Assembly (NCBI RefSeq): GCF_000259235.1
Contig: NC_017733.1
Span: 1,116,001-1,180,000, forward strand
Reading direction: 5' to 3'
DNA length: 64,000 bases
From: Helicobacter pylori_CU
Lineage (GTDB): Bacteria; Campylobacterota; Campylobacteria; Campylobacterales; Helicobacteraceae
Position 1 is the stretch's first letter, and every line of letters begins with the position of its first letter. The notes under the pieces are model-generated. The model was not told where the DNA came from and searched no databases. It saw only the letters and a list, made by a program, of their open reading frames with translations. The position numbers and the translations under genes were made by a program. This document shows positions 19,844 through 27,860 of the stretch, piece by piece.

Positions 19844-20200
19844 TTAATGGCGGACTTCTTTAATCCTTGCTGCCTTACCTCTCCTATCGCGCAAATAGTA
19901 GAGCTTCGCGCGACGCACCCTACCCACACGCAACACCTCAACGCTCGCCAAACTTTCGCTATAAAAAGGGAAAATTTTCTCCACGCCGATATTGTTAGCC
20001 CCTATTTTACGCACGCAAAAAGTCTTATCCACGCCATTGCCTCTAATCGCAATGCACACGCCTTCAAAATACTGAGTTCGTGTTTTTTCGCCTTCTTTAA
20101 TGGTAATACCCAATCTCAAAGTATCGCCGGCCTTAAATGCTGGCATGGTCTTGTCTTTTAACTGAGCGTCTTCAAACTGCTGAATGTAGCGGTTTTTCAT
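19844..20200 (-). CDS. rplS: 50S ribosomal protein L19
   Basis: 118 residues, the normal L19 length. Typical blocks are PAFKAGDTLRLGITIKEGEKTRTQYFEGVCIAIRG and FPFYSESLASVEVLRVGRVRRAKLYYLRDRRGKAARIKE. L19 sits at the 30S-50S interface. It is the last gene of the minus-strand series valS-ffh-rpsP-khpA-rimM-trmD-rplS, 21 bases after trmD; the rpsP-rimM-trmD-rplS order is widely conserved in bacteria. Confidence 0.98.
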   Translation of the reverse strand: MKNRYIQQFEDAQLKDKTMPAFKAGDTLRLGITIKEGEKTRTQYFEGVCIAIRGNGVDKTFCVRKIGANNIGVEKIFPFYSESLASVEVLRVGRVRRAKLYYLRDRRGKAARIKEVRH

Positions 20201-20221
20201 GTGTTTTCCTTAATGTCAATT

Positions 20222-20911
20222 TCATGATTTGTGCTGTTTGAATAAATCAAGGCGGTAGAATTTTGTCCTTAATTTTGACAAATCAAGTTTTAGTTGCTTG
20301 ATTTTAGCATGATTTCCTTTAGAATATTCTAAAGGGGCAGGGATTTTATTGATTTCTTTGGATTTAAAAACAGCGTTAGCGAAATTAGGGGCTTCCAAAT
20401 AATGGTTTTCAAAGCTCTCATTTTCTAAAGATTGGGCGTTACCCAAAACCCCTTGAATGTGGCGAGCGATACTATCTATCAAGCACAACGCCCCAAGCTC
20501 GCCCCCTGTTAAAATAAAATCGCCTATACAAAAAACTTCATCAGCGCTCAATTCAATAGAGCGTTCATCAAATCCCTCATAACGCCCGCACACCAAAACG
20601 ACATGCTTTTTTTGAGCCAAACGCATCGCGTCTGTTTGCTTGAAAGGCTTGCCCACCGCGCTTAAAAAAATCGTGTGTTTAGGGTTTTTAACAGAATGGA
20701 GCGCGTTTTCTACCATCTCAGGGTCTAAAATTTGCCCCGCACCCCCACCAATGAGCGTGTGATCCGCTTTTTGATATTTATTAGCGCTAAAATCTCTAAG
20801 GTTTAACACTTCCAATTCAAAAAGATTTTTTTCTAACGCTCTTTTTAAAATAGAATCTTCAAAATAAGGCAAAATGAGCTGCGGGAAAAGGGTTAAAACG
20901 CTGAATTTCAC
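20222..20911 (-). CDS. trmD: tRNA (guanine37-N1)-methyltransferase
   Basis: 229 residues with the SPOUT trefoil-knot fold: MKFSVLTLFPQLILPYF at the start, SANKYQKADHTLIGGGAGQILDPEMV, LVCGRYEGFDERSIELSADEVFCIGDFILTGGELGALCLID. These knot loops bind S-adenosylmethionine. TrmD makes m1G37 next to the anticodon and prevents +1 frameshifting. Its start immediately follows the rimM stop, so translation is probably coupled. Confidence 0.97.
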   Translation of the reverse strand: MKFSVLTLFPQLILPYFEDSILKRALEKNLFELEVLNLRDFSANKYQKADHTLIGGGAGQILDPEMVENALHSVKNPKHTIFLSAVGKPFKQTDAMRLAQKKHVVLVCGRYEGFDERSIELSADEVFCIGDFILTGGELGALCLIDSIARHIQGVLGNAQSLENESFENHYLEAPNFANAVFKSKEINKIPAPLEYSKGNHAKIKQLKLDLSKLRTKFYRLDLFKQHKS

Positions 20912-21466
20912 TCAACTATTCTCTAAAAGCGTTTTAGCGTTATGGGTGGTTATTTTTTTGTCTTGCAAAAGGATTTCTTTGATATAAAAATCCCTATAAG
21001 GGATTAAAAAAATCTTAGCCAAACCTTTTTCAACCAAGTTCAGCGTGGTTTCAACCATGAAATAATCTGTTTGAGAAATCCTTTGGATTTCTATGACTTT
21101 TCCTAGAATCTCGTTTTCTTCCACCACGCTAAGCCCTACTAAATCGCAATAAAAAAACTCGCCCTCTTTTAAAACACAGAGTTTTTTACTCTCTACTTCG
21201 CTCATAAAAAGCCCTAAATTAGTCAGCTCTTTAGCTTTTTCAGGCGTGTGGATAGTTTCTAAAAATAACAAATTTTTAGCATGTTCATAAGAATGGATCA
21301 CATAGTCTTTAAAAGAAGAAGCGTAAGAGAAAGCGTTGGTTGGAGCGACGCTCACCTTAACGCCCTTTTTTAAGCACTCCGGAAAATCGCTCTCTAAATG
21401 AAGCTTTAGCCCCCCATTAAGCCCCACGCTTTTACCAATCCTACCCACTAAAAGCATAGAAACCAT
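20912..21466 (-). CDS. rimM: 16S rRNA processing protein RimM
   Basis: 184 residues with an N-terminal RimM beta-barrel (LLVGRIGKSVGLNGGLKLHLESDFPE) and a C-terminal PRC-barrel (FFYCDLVGLSVVEENEILGKVIEIQ, then IFLIPYRDFYIKEILLQDKKI). It binds S19 and assists maturation of the 30S head. The ATG follows the khpA TGA directly; a second ATG three codons in (SM) is an alternative start. Position between khpA and trmD is the common order. Confidence 0.94.
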   Translation of the reverse strand: MVSMLLVGRIGKSVGLNGGLKLHLESDFPECLKKGVKVSVAPTNAFSYASSFKDYVIHSYEHAKNLLFLETIHTPEKAKELTNLGLFMSEVESKKLCVLKEGEFFYCDLVGLSVVEENEILGKVIEIQRISQTDYFMVETTLNLVEKGLAKIFLIPYRDFYIKEILLQDKKITTHNAKTLLENS

Positions 21467-21820
21467 TCAAGGCGTTTGATCGCCTAAAGCATGGGGATTT
21501 TTATCGCTATTTTTATCGTTATTGGCAAAAACAACAATCTTATAAGAAAACCCATCTTTGGCTTTCACACCAGAAACAAATGCCTTAATCGCGCTCACCA
21601 TTTTGCCCTCTTTACCAATCACATGCCCCATGTCTGATGGGTGGGTATAAATAGTGATTTGCTTGACTTTATATTCTAAAAGCGTGTACTCTACGCTCAA
21701 AGCTTGCGGAAAAGAAACAACCTTTTTTAAATATTTTTCTAAAAAAGTTGCCACACAATACGAATAGTCCTTGCATTCAGCTTGAGAAAAAGGCGTGTTC
21801 AAAGGATCTAATTCGCGCAT
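21467..21820 (-). CDS. khpA: KH-domain RNA-binding protein KhpA
   Basis: 117 residues. The C-terminal half is a KH domain with the RNA-binding GKEG loop in HVIGKEGKMVSAIKAFVSGVKAKDG. The N-terminal part (CVATFLEKYLKKVVSFPQALSVEYTLL) is typical of the short KhpA/YlqC proteins found between rpsP and rimM. KhpA-type proteins bind many small RNAs and mRNAs; in bacteria lacking Hfq, such as Helicobacter, they are candidates for a global RNA-binding role. That last point is inference. Confidence 0.9.
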   Translation of the reverse strand: MRELDPLNTPFSQAECKDYSYCVATFLEKYLKKVVSFPQALSVEYTLLEYKVKQITIYTHPSDMGHVIGKEGKMVSAIKAFVSGVKAKDGFSYKIVVFANNDKNSDKNPHALGDQTP

Positions 21821-21836
21821 TTAGTCTCACAAAACC

Positions 21837-22067
21837 TTAGGCTTTTTGAGAAAGTTTTTCCACCCTCTCGCTCATTTTAGCCCCCACGCCTTTCCAATAA
21901 TCCAAGCGCTCCTTATCAATCTTAATATCTTTAGGCTCGCTTAAAGGGTTGTAATACCCAATGGATTCAATCCAACCCCCATCTCTTCTTTTCCTGGAAT
22001 CGGTTACCACCACCCTATAAAAAGGCTTTTTCTTTCTCCCAATGCGCGTGAGTCTAATGACTGTCAT
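21837..22067 (-). CDS. rpsP: 30S ribosomal protein S16
   Basis: 76 residues, normal for S16: MTVIRLTRIGRKKKPFYRVVVTDSRKRRDGG, then WIESIGYYNPLSEPKDIKIDKERLDYW. S16 stabilises the 5' domain of 16S rRNA. It precedes khpA by 16 bases and follows ffh by about 70 bases, a short gap that may contain a promoter or simply a leader. Confidence 0.98.
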   Translation of the reverse strand: MTVIRLTRIGRKKKPFYRVVVTDSRKRRDGGWIESIGYYNPLSEPKDIKIDKERLDYWKGVGAKMSERVEKLSQKA

Positions 22068-22140
22068 TACAAAAATCTCCTAAAATATTCGTATTAAATT
22101 TGAGATTATACAACAAAAGTGCCTAAAACATGCTTAAAAG

Positions 22141-23487
22141 TTAGCGCATTTTAGGGGGCGTTTGATTTTTAGCCTGACTCATTAGATTCATCAAATCGCT
22201 AATACCCTTTTTATTCGTTAAGCGTTTAGCCATTTTGCTCGCTTGATCAAAGCGTTTGATAATGCGGTTGATTTCAGACACTTCTAAGCCGCTCCCTAAA
22301 GCGATCCTTTTTCTTCGGCTGCCGTTTAAAATCTCGGGGTTTTCTTGCTCTTTTTTGGTCATGGAATTGACCATAGCCTTGATTTTTTTCACTTCTAAAG
22401 AACTTTCTAAATCCGTGTCTTTTAGCGCGCTTGCCATATTCCCTAAACCTGGAATCATAGAGATTAGAGAACTCATAGAGCCTAATTTTTTCACTTTTTC
22501 AATTTGGTTTAAAAAATCGTTGAAAGTGAATTGCCCTTTTTTGAGCTTTTTGCTTAAGTCTTTGGCTTCATTAGGGTTTAGAACGCTGGCGGTTTTTTCA
22601 GCGAGCGAGACAATATCTCCAGCCCCCATCAAACGCCCCACAATCCTTTCAGGCACAAACACATCTAAATCAGGGATTTTTTCCCCGCTCCCAATAAACC
22701 GCAAGGGTAAGCCCAATTGATAAGTGATGCCTAAAGCGATACCCCCTTTAGAATCGCTATCAAATTTGCTTAACACCACCCCACTCACGCCTATTTCTTC
22801 ATTAAAGGTGTTCGCGCTTTTGACCCCATCTTGCCCGCTCAATGCGTCTGCAACATACAGCACTTCATGGGGGTTTAAGACTTCTTTGACTTCTTTTAAT
22901 TCTTGCATAAGCTCTTTATCAATGGCTAAACGCCCCGCGCTATCCACGAGCAAAACGTCAAATTGTGCTTCTTTAGCCCTTTTTAAAGCGTTGTTGGCGA
23001 TTTCTTTCACGCTTTTATTTTCTTCGTAAAACACTTCCACGCCCACCTGTTCACCCAAAACCTTTAATTGCTCCACTGCCGCTAAGCGTTGCAAATCGCA
23101 TGCACATAAAAGCACTTTTTTATTTTTGGTTTTTAAATAATGAGCGAGTTTAGCGGTCGTGGTTGTCTTACCGCTCCCTTGCAAACCTGCCATTAAAACC
23201 ACAGTGGGGGGCGTTTGAGCGAAAGTGAAACCACTGCTCCCTTTAGCGCTTAAAATTTCTAACAAACTCTTTTCTAAAGCGTCTAAAAATTGCTGCTTAC
23301 CGATGCCACTCGCTTTAGTCTGGCTTTCCACTTTTTTGAGCAATTCTCTAGCGACTTTATGATGCACATCGTTTTTTAAAAGCGTTTTTTTCAATTCGTC
23401 TAACGCTCTGTCTAGCGCTTTTTCATCATCTTGAAAGCGGATTTTATTGAGCGCGTTTTTAAACCCATCGCTTAATGCTTGAAACAT
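22141..23487 (-). CDS. ffh: Signal recognition particle GTPase Ffh
   Basis: 448 residues: N domain (about 1-90), G domain with P-loop GLQGSGKTTTTAKLA at about residues 101-115, DSAGRLAIDKEL, TKFD-like SKFDSDSKGG, and the ALSGQDG box; then the methionine-rich M domain ending NRIIKRFDQASKMAKRL. Ffh with SRP RNA delivers ribosome-nascent chains to FtsY at the inner membrane. The SRP RNA gene is not visible in this window. It lies between valS and rpsP. Confidence 0.97.
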   Translation of the reverse strand: MFQALSDGFKNALNKIRFQDDEKALDRALDELKKTLLKNDVHHKVARELLKKVESQTKASGIGKQQFLDALEKSLLEILSAKGSSGFTFAQTPPTVVLMAGLQGSGKTTTTAKLAHYLKTKNKKVLLCACDLQRLAAVEQLKVLGEQVGVEVFYEENKSVKEIANNALKRAKEAQFDVLLVDSAGRLAIDKELMQELKEVKEVLNPHEVLYVADALSGQDGVKSANTFNEEIGVSGVVLSKFDSDSKGGIALGITYQLGLPLRFIGSGEKIPDLDVFVPERIVGRLMGAGDIVSLAEKTASVLNPNEAKDLSKKLKKGQFTFNDFLNQIEKVKKLGSMSSLISMIPGLGNMASALKDTDLESSLEVKKIKAMVNSMTKKEQENPEILNGSRRKRIALGSGLEVSEINRIIKRFDQASKMAKRLTNKKGISDLMNLMSQAKNQTPPKMR

Positions 23488-23501
23488 TTTCTATCCTTTG
23501 A

Positions 23502-26120
23502 TTATGGTTGTTCTAACAAATCCAATTCTTGCTTGATCTTACCCTCTTTTTCTAAAAGCGTTTTTAAGCTCTCTTTGGCTTTTTCTAGCACGCTTTTAGG
23601 CGCGTTTTTGACAAAATTTTCATTGTGCAAATTGAGTTTTAGTTTTTCTTTTTCCAGTTTTTCTAGCTGCTTTTTTAAACGAGCAATGAGCGGGCTTAAA
23701 TCAAGATTTTCTAAATCCGCATAAGTCTGGCAAAATTCACCCACATCGCTCACGCTTTTTAAAGGCTTGAGAGCTATCACGCTGACCTTTTCTAATTTCG
23801 CTAATTTTTGGGCGTAAGTTTGCAAACGCTCTGTGTTTTCTATTTTTTCCCTTAATCCCACGCTCGCTTCTTTTAAAACAATCGGTGGGGTTTCTAGCAT
23901 GATTTTCAAACGCCTTAAAGACACGATGCAATCTTTGATCACTTCAAATTCATGCTCTAGTTTTTCATCTTGCGCCAAATCTTTAGGGTAAGGCATGACC
24001 ATAATAGAATGAGTGTTTTCTAGCTCCGTGTTACTGAGCTTGTGGTATAAAGACTCGCTAATAAAAGGCATGAAAGGGTGCAAGAGTTTTAAAGCTTCTT
24101 TTAACACGCTCCCTAATTCGTCTATCGCTTCATTTTCCACTTTAGAAAATTCAATGAACCAATCGCAAAATTCCCCCCACAAAAAGCGGTATAACAAAGT
24201 CGTGGCGTCATTAAAACGATAATTATCTAAAGCGTTACGAACCTCTTTAGTAACAAGATTCAAGCGCGATTTCGCATAACGCCCCAAAGGCGTTTGGTAT
24301 TCGTTCAAATATTCTTTATCTTTGAAAGATTCTTGTTTGAGCTTCAAGTAACTCGCTGCATTAAAAAGCTTGTTAGCGAAATTCTTGTTATTTTCTAAAT
24401 GCGTAATAGAAAGCTTGATGTCCCTACCCGTAGCGCACAAATTGGCTAAAGTGAAGCGCAGGCTATCCGCGCCGTATTTTTCTATCATCTCTAAAGGATC
24501 GATCACATTACCTTTAGATTTGCTCATTTTTTCACCCTTTTCGTCCCTAACCAAGGCGTGCAAGTAAATGTCTTTAAAGGGCAATTCGCCTAAAAGCGAC
24601 TCGCTGCAAAAAAGCATCCTAGCCACCCAAAAAAAGAGAATATCAAACCCGGTAATGAGCGTGGTGTTAGGGTAGAAATCTTTCAAATCGCTTTCATTAA
24701 ACAAACCGCTTTTTTCTTGCCCCCACCCTAGAGTGGAAAACGCCCATAACCCTGAACTAAACCATGTGTCTAGCACATCTTTATCCTGCTCTAATTTTTC
24801 ACTCTTGCAAGTAGGGCAATTTAAGGGAGCATCAAGGCTTACGAACTGGTGGTTATTCTCGCAAGTAAACACCGGTATTTGATGCCCCCAAAACAATTGC
24901 CTGCTGATACACCAAGGGCGTAATTCCCTCATCCAAGCGTTATAATTGTTGATCCAATTAGAGGGGTAAAATCGCGCCAAACCTTGTTGGATTTTCTCAA
25001 TAGAACTTTGAGCGATTTCAGGCTTGACAAACCATTGCTTAGACACATAAGGCTCTACCACATTATGACAACGATAGCAATGCCCCACTTGATGCGTGTG
25101 TTCTTCTATTTTTTCCAATAAGGCGTTTTCTTTTAATCTTTCTACGACCTTATCTCTAGCTTCTAATCGTTCTAAATTTTCAAACTCCCCGCAATGCGCG
25201 TTTAAAATCCCCTTTTCATCAAAAATTTTAATCATTTCCAAATGGTGGCGTTTGCCCACTTCGTAATCGTTAAAATCATGCCCAGGGGTAACTTTCACAC
25301 ACCCTGTGCCAAACTCCATTTCCACATGCGCATCAGCGATAATAGGGATTGTGCGATTAATTAAAGGCAGGATCGCTTTTTGCCCCACTAAATGCTTGTA
25401 CCTCTCATCGTTAGGATTGACCATAAGCGCGCTATCGCCAAACAAAGTTTCAGGGCGCGTGGTGGCCACCACCAAATAATCTTTTTGATTTTCTAAATAA
25501 TATCTAATATAATACAATGCCCCCTTACGCTCTTCATACTCCACTTCAATATCGCTCAACGCCCCGTCTTTAGTGCACCAATTCACCATGTAATTATCTT
25601 GAACGATGAGACCTTGTTCATACCATTTCAAAAACGCCAATTTGACCGCTCTTTGCAAGCCCTTATCCATCGTGAAACGAGTCCTAGAAAAGGCCGCGCT
25701 CACGCCTAAATGCTTCATTTGCTCTAAAATCGCTCCCCCGCTCTTTTCTTTCCATTCCCACACTTTTTTAATGAACTCTTCACGCCCTAAATCTTCTTTT
25801 TTAATCCCTTGACTTAAAAGCTGCTTTTCCACAACATTTTGCGTCGCAATGCCGGCGTGATCCAACCCGGGCTGATACAAAGTCTTATACCCGTCCATGC
25901 GTTTGTAACGCGCTAAAATATCTTGCAAGCTTAAAGTTAGGGCATGCCCTATGTGTAAAATACCGGTCACATTAGGAGGGGGCATCATCAAGCAAAATCG
26001 TTTGTTTTTTTCTTGGATTTTTTCATTGCCATTGATTTCAAAATACCCCCTGTGAGAGCAAATTTCATAAATCTTTTTTTCTATTTCTTTAGGTTGGTAA
26101 GTGGTGGGTTCTTGTTTCAT
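23502..26120 (-). CDS. valS: Valyl-tRNA synthetase
   Basis: 872 residues, class I synthetase. The HIGH motif (ILHIGHALT) lies at about residues 54-62 and the KMSKS motif (GEKMSKSKGNVIDPLE) near 533. The CP1 editing domain, which clears Thr-tRNA(Val), includes TTRPETLFGDSALMVNP. FWVARMLFC and the anticodon-binding FMPFISESLYHKL are present, and a C-terminal coiled-coil arm (QLEKLEKEKLKLNLHNENFVKNAP) ends the protein. It is divergent from fliW. Confidence 0.98.
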   Translation of the reverse strand: MKQEPTTYQPKEIEKKIYEICSHRGYFEINGNEKIQEKNKRFCLMMPPPNVTGILHIGHALTLSLQDILARYKRMDGYKTLYQPGLDHAGIATQNVVEKQLLSQGIKKEDLGREEFIKKVWEWKEKSGGAILEQMKHLGVSAAFSRTRFTMDKGLQRAVKLAFLKWYEQGLIVQDNYMVNWCTKDGALSDIEVEYEERKGALYYIRYYLENQKDYLVVATTRPETLFGDSALMVNPNDERYKHLVGQKAILPLINRTIPIIADAHVEMEFGTGCVKVTPGHDFNDYEVGKRHHLEMIKIFDEKGILNAHCGEFENLERLEARDKVVERLKENALLEKIEEHTHQVGHCYRCHNVVEPYVSKQWFVKPEIAQSSIEKIQQGLARFYPSNWINNYNAWMRELRPWCISRQLFWGHQIPVFTCENNHQFVSLDAPLNCPTCKSEKLEQDKDVLDTWFSSGLWAFSTLGWGQEKSGLFNESDLKDFYPNTTLITGFDILFFWVARMLFCSESLLGELPFKDIYLHALVRDEKGEKMSKSKGNVIDPLEMIEKYGADSLRFTLANLCATGRDIKLSITHLENNKNFANKLFNAASYLKLKQESFKDKEYLNEYQTPLGRYAKSRLNLVTKEVRNALDNYRFNDATTLLYRFLWGEFCDWFIEFSKVENEAIDELGSVLKEALKLLHPFMPFISESLYHKLSNTELENTHSIMVMPYPKDLAQDEKLEHEFEVIKDCIVSLRRLKIMLETPPIVLKEASVGLREKIENTERLQTYAQKLAKLEKVSVIALKPLKSVSDVGEFCQTYADLENLDLSPLIARLKKQLEKLEKEKLKLNLHNENFVKNAPKSVLEKAKESLKTLLEKEGKIKQELDLLEQP

Positions 26121-26183
26121 TATTTTCCTAAATTTTCCTAAATTATCTTAAAATAGAATGTTCCTTAAAAAATGGTTGGTTTT

Positions 26184-26199
26184 TGGAACGCCTTTTGCT
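26184..26199 (+). promoter_or_regulatory. Sigma-54 (RpoN) type promoter upstream of fliW-murG
   Basis: The sequence TGGAAC-GCCTT-TTGCT has the GG (26185-26186) and GC (26197-26198) doublets separated by exactly ten bases, and agrees with the TGGCAC-N5-TTGCA consensus except for one base in each half. It lies about 70 bases before the fliW start. H. pylori uses RpoN for middle flagellar genes, and fliW is a flagellar assembly gene, which fits. Confidence 0.65.
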
Positions 26200-26271
26200 T
26201 TTACGCTTTTAATTGTTGCGTATTTTTTCAAAATTATACAACAAAGCATTTAAATTAAAAAGGATAGTCCA

Positions 26272-26679
26272 GTGAATTACTTTTTAAAAGCCCCTATTTT
26301 AGGATTTGAGCATATCAATGAAGTGCGTTTGGAAAAAATTGATTCCTTATTCAGCCGATTGGTTAGTCAAACGAACTCGCCCATGGCGTTGGATATGGTC
26401 TTAGTGAATCCCTATTGTTTGAGGGAATACAGCTTTGTGATACCCAAATACATAGAATTACTGCTAGAATTAGATTCTCATTCCAAAGTTGAGGTGTATT
26501 GCGTGGTCGTGTTGCAAAAAAATTTAGAAGATTCTATGGTTAATTTCTTAGCCCCCTTAGTGTTTAATTCCAAAAATGGCTTTGGCGCTCAAGTCGCACT
26601 TTCTATGATGGATTATCCGGATTTTGGCTTTAGGGATCCTTTAAAAAGCTTTGTGGTTAAAGAAAGAGAACGAGCTTAA
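26272..26679 (+). CDS. fliW: Flagellar assembly factor FliW
   Basis: 135 residues: APILGFEHINEVRLEKIDSLFSRL, then LVNPYCLREYSFVIPKYIELLLEL and VYCVVVLQKNLEDSMVNFLAPLVFN, which is the conserved FliW pattern (NLxxPhxhN near the end). FliW binds flagellin and also the RNA-binding regulator CsrA, and so links flagellin level to translation. The start is a GTG preceded by AAGGAT. It is followed 11 bases later by murG. H. pylori carries two FliW-like genes; this is one of them. Confidence 0.9.
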   Translation: MNYFLKAPILGFEHINEVRLEKIDSLFSRLVSQTNSPMALDMVLVNPYCLREYSFVIPKYIELLLELDSHSKVEVYCVVVLQKNLEDSMVNFLAPLVFNSKNGFGAQVALSMMDYPDFGFRDPLKSFVVKERERA

Positions 26680-26690
26680 GGGTTTTTAGC

Positions 26691-27752
26691 ATGAAATTCG
26701 CTCTCACAGGGGGAGGTACAGGGGGGCATCTCTCTATCGCTAAAGCCTTAGCTATAGAATTAGAAAAGCAAGGCATAGAGGCTATTTATTTAGGCTCCAC
26801 TTACGGGCAAGATAGAGAATGGTTTGAAAACAGCCCCTTATTTAGCGAACGCTATTTTTTTAACACGCAAGGCGTGGTCAATAAAAGCTTTTTCAAAAAA
26901 ATAGGCTCTTTATTTTTGCAAGCTAAAGCCGCATTTAAGGCTAAAGAAATCTTAAAAAAACACCAGATCACGCACACCATTAGCGTGGGAGGGTTTAGTG
27001 CAGGGCCGGCGAGTTTTGCAAGCTTACTCAATAAAATACCCCTTTATATCCATGAGCAAAATGCGATTAAAGGCTCTCTTAATCGCTACCTTTCCCCCAA
27101 AGCTAAAGCGGTGTTTTCAAGCTACGCTTTTAAAGATAAGGGAAATCATGTTTTAACCTCCTATCCCGTGCAAAACGCTTTTTTTGATTTTGCTAGGACT
27201 CGCACGGAAATCAAGCACATTTTATTTTTAGGCGGTTCGCAAGGGGCAAAAGCGATCAATGAATTCGCTTTATTAAACGCTCCCAAACTCACCAAACAAG
27301 GGATTAAAATCACGCACATTTGCGGCCCCAATTCTTATGAACAAGTGCGTTTTTTTTACCAGGAATTGGGGCTGTTGGACAAGGTAGAATTGTTTGCTTT
27401 CCACAATAATATCACAGAAGTCATGCATAGAGCGGATTTGTGTGTGAGCCGAGCGGGTGCTAGCAGCGTGTGGGAATTGTGCGCCAATGGCTTACCCACG
27501 ATTTTTATCCCCTACCCTTTTGCGAGCAATAACCACCAGTATTACAATGTCTTAGAATTTGAAAAAGAAAACTTGTGCTATGTCGTGCCTCAAAATGAAT
27601 TGTTACCTAAAAAACTCTTTGAAGTCATTAGAAAGCTCAATCAAAAAGACGATCAAGGCAATAAAAACCTCACCACTATCAGCAACAAATTGCAACAAAA
27701 AATCGCTAAAAACGGCGCAAAAACCATTATTGAAACGATTTTGAGCGCCTAA
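26691..27752 (+). CDS. murG: UDP-N-acetylglucosamine transferase MurG
   Basis: 353 residues, GT-B fold. LTGGGTGGHLSIAKALA near the N-terminus is the donor/acceptor glycine loop; ILFLGGSQGAKAINEFA, RAGASSVWELCANGLPTIFIPYPFASNNHQYYN are the C-terminal UDP-GlcNAc-binding blocks with the usual GxxS-E and NHQ residues. MurG converts lipid I to lipid II at the inner face of the membrane. It shares a transcript with fliW, 11 bases apart, an arrangement that would place a wall gene under a flagellar promoter. Confidence 0.97.
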   Translation: MKFALTGGGTGGHLSIAKALAIELEKQGIEAIYLGSTYGQDREWFENSPLFSERYFFNTQGVVNKSFFKKIGSLFLQAKAAFKAKEILKKHQITHTISVGGFSAGPASFASLLNKIPLYIHEQNAIKGSLNRYLSPKAKAVFSSYAFKDKGNHVLTSYPVQNAFFDFARTRTEIKHILFLGGSQGAKAINEFALLNAPKLTKQGIKITHICGPNSYEQVRFFYQELGLLDKVELFAFHNNITEVMHRADLCVSRAGASSVWELCANGLPTIFIPYPFASNNHQYYNVLEFEKENLCYVVPQNELLPKKLFEVIRKLNQKDDQGNKNLTTISNKLQQKIAKNGAKTIIETILSA

Positions 27753-27860
27753 AATAGCCCATTTTAATCAACAATTAAGCGACTAACCATTAAACTTAAG
27801 CGATAAATAAGATAAAATTTAGGATAGCTCAAATCTTTATAAAAAGAAAAGGATAACCCT

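Noticed and set aside
26272..26679. GTG start of fliW as an error
   Set aside because: A good AAGGAT ribosome binding site precedes it and the N-terminal sequence matches FliW from the first residue, so the GTG is accepted.
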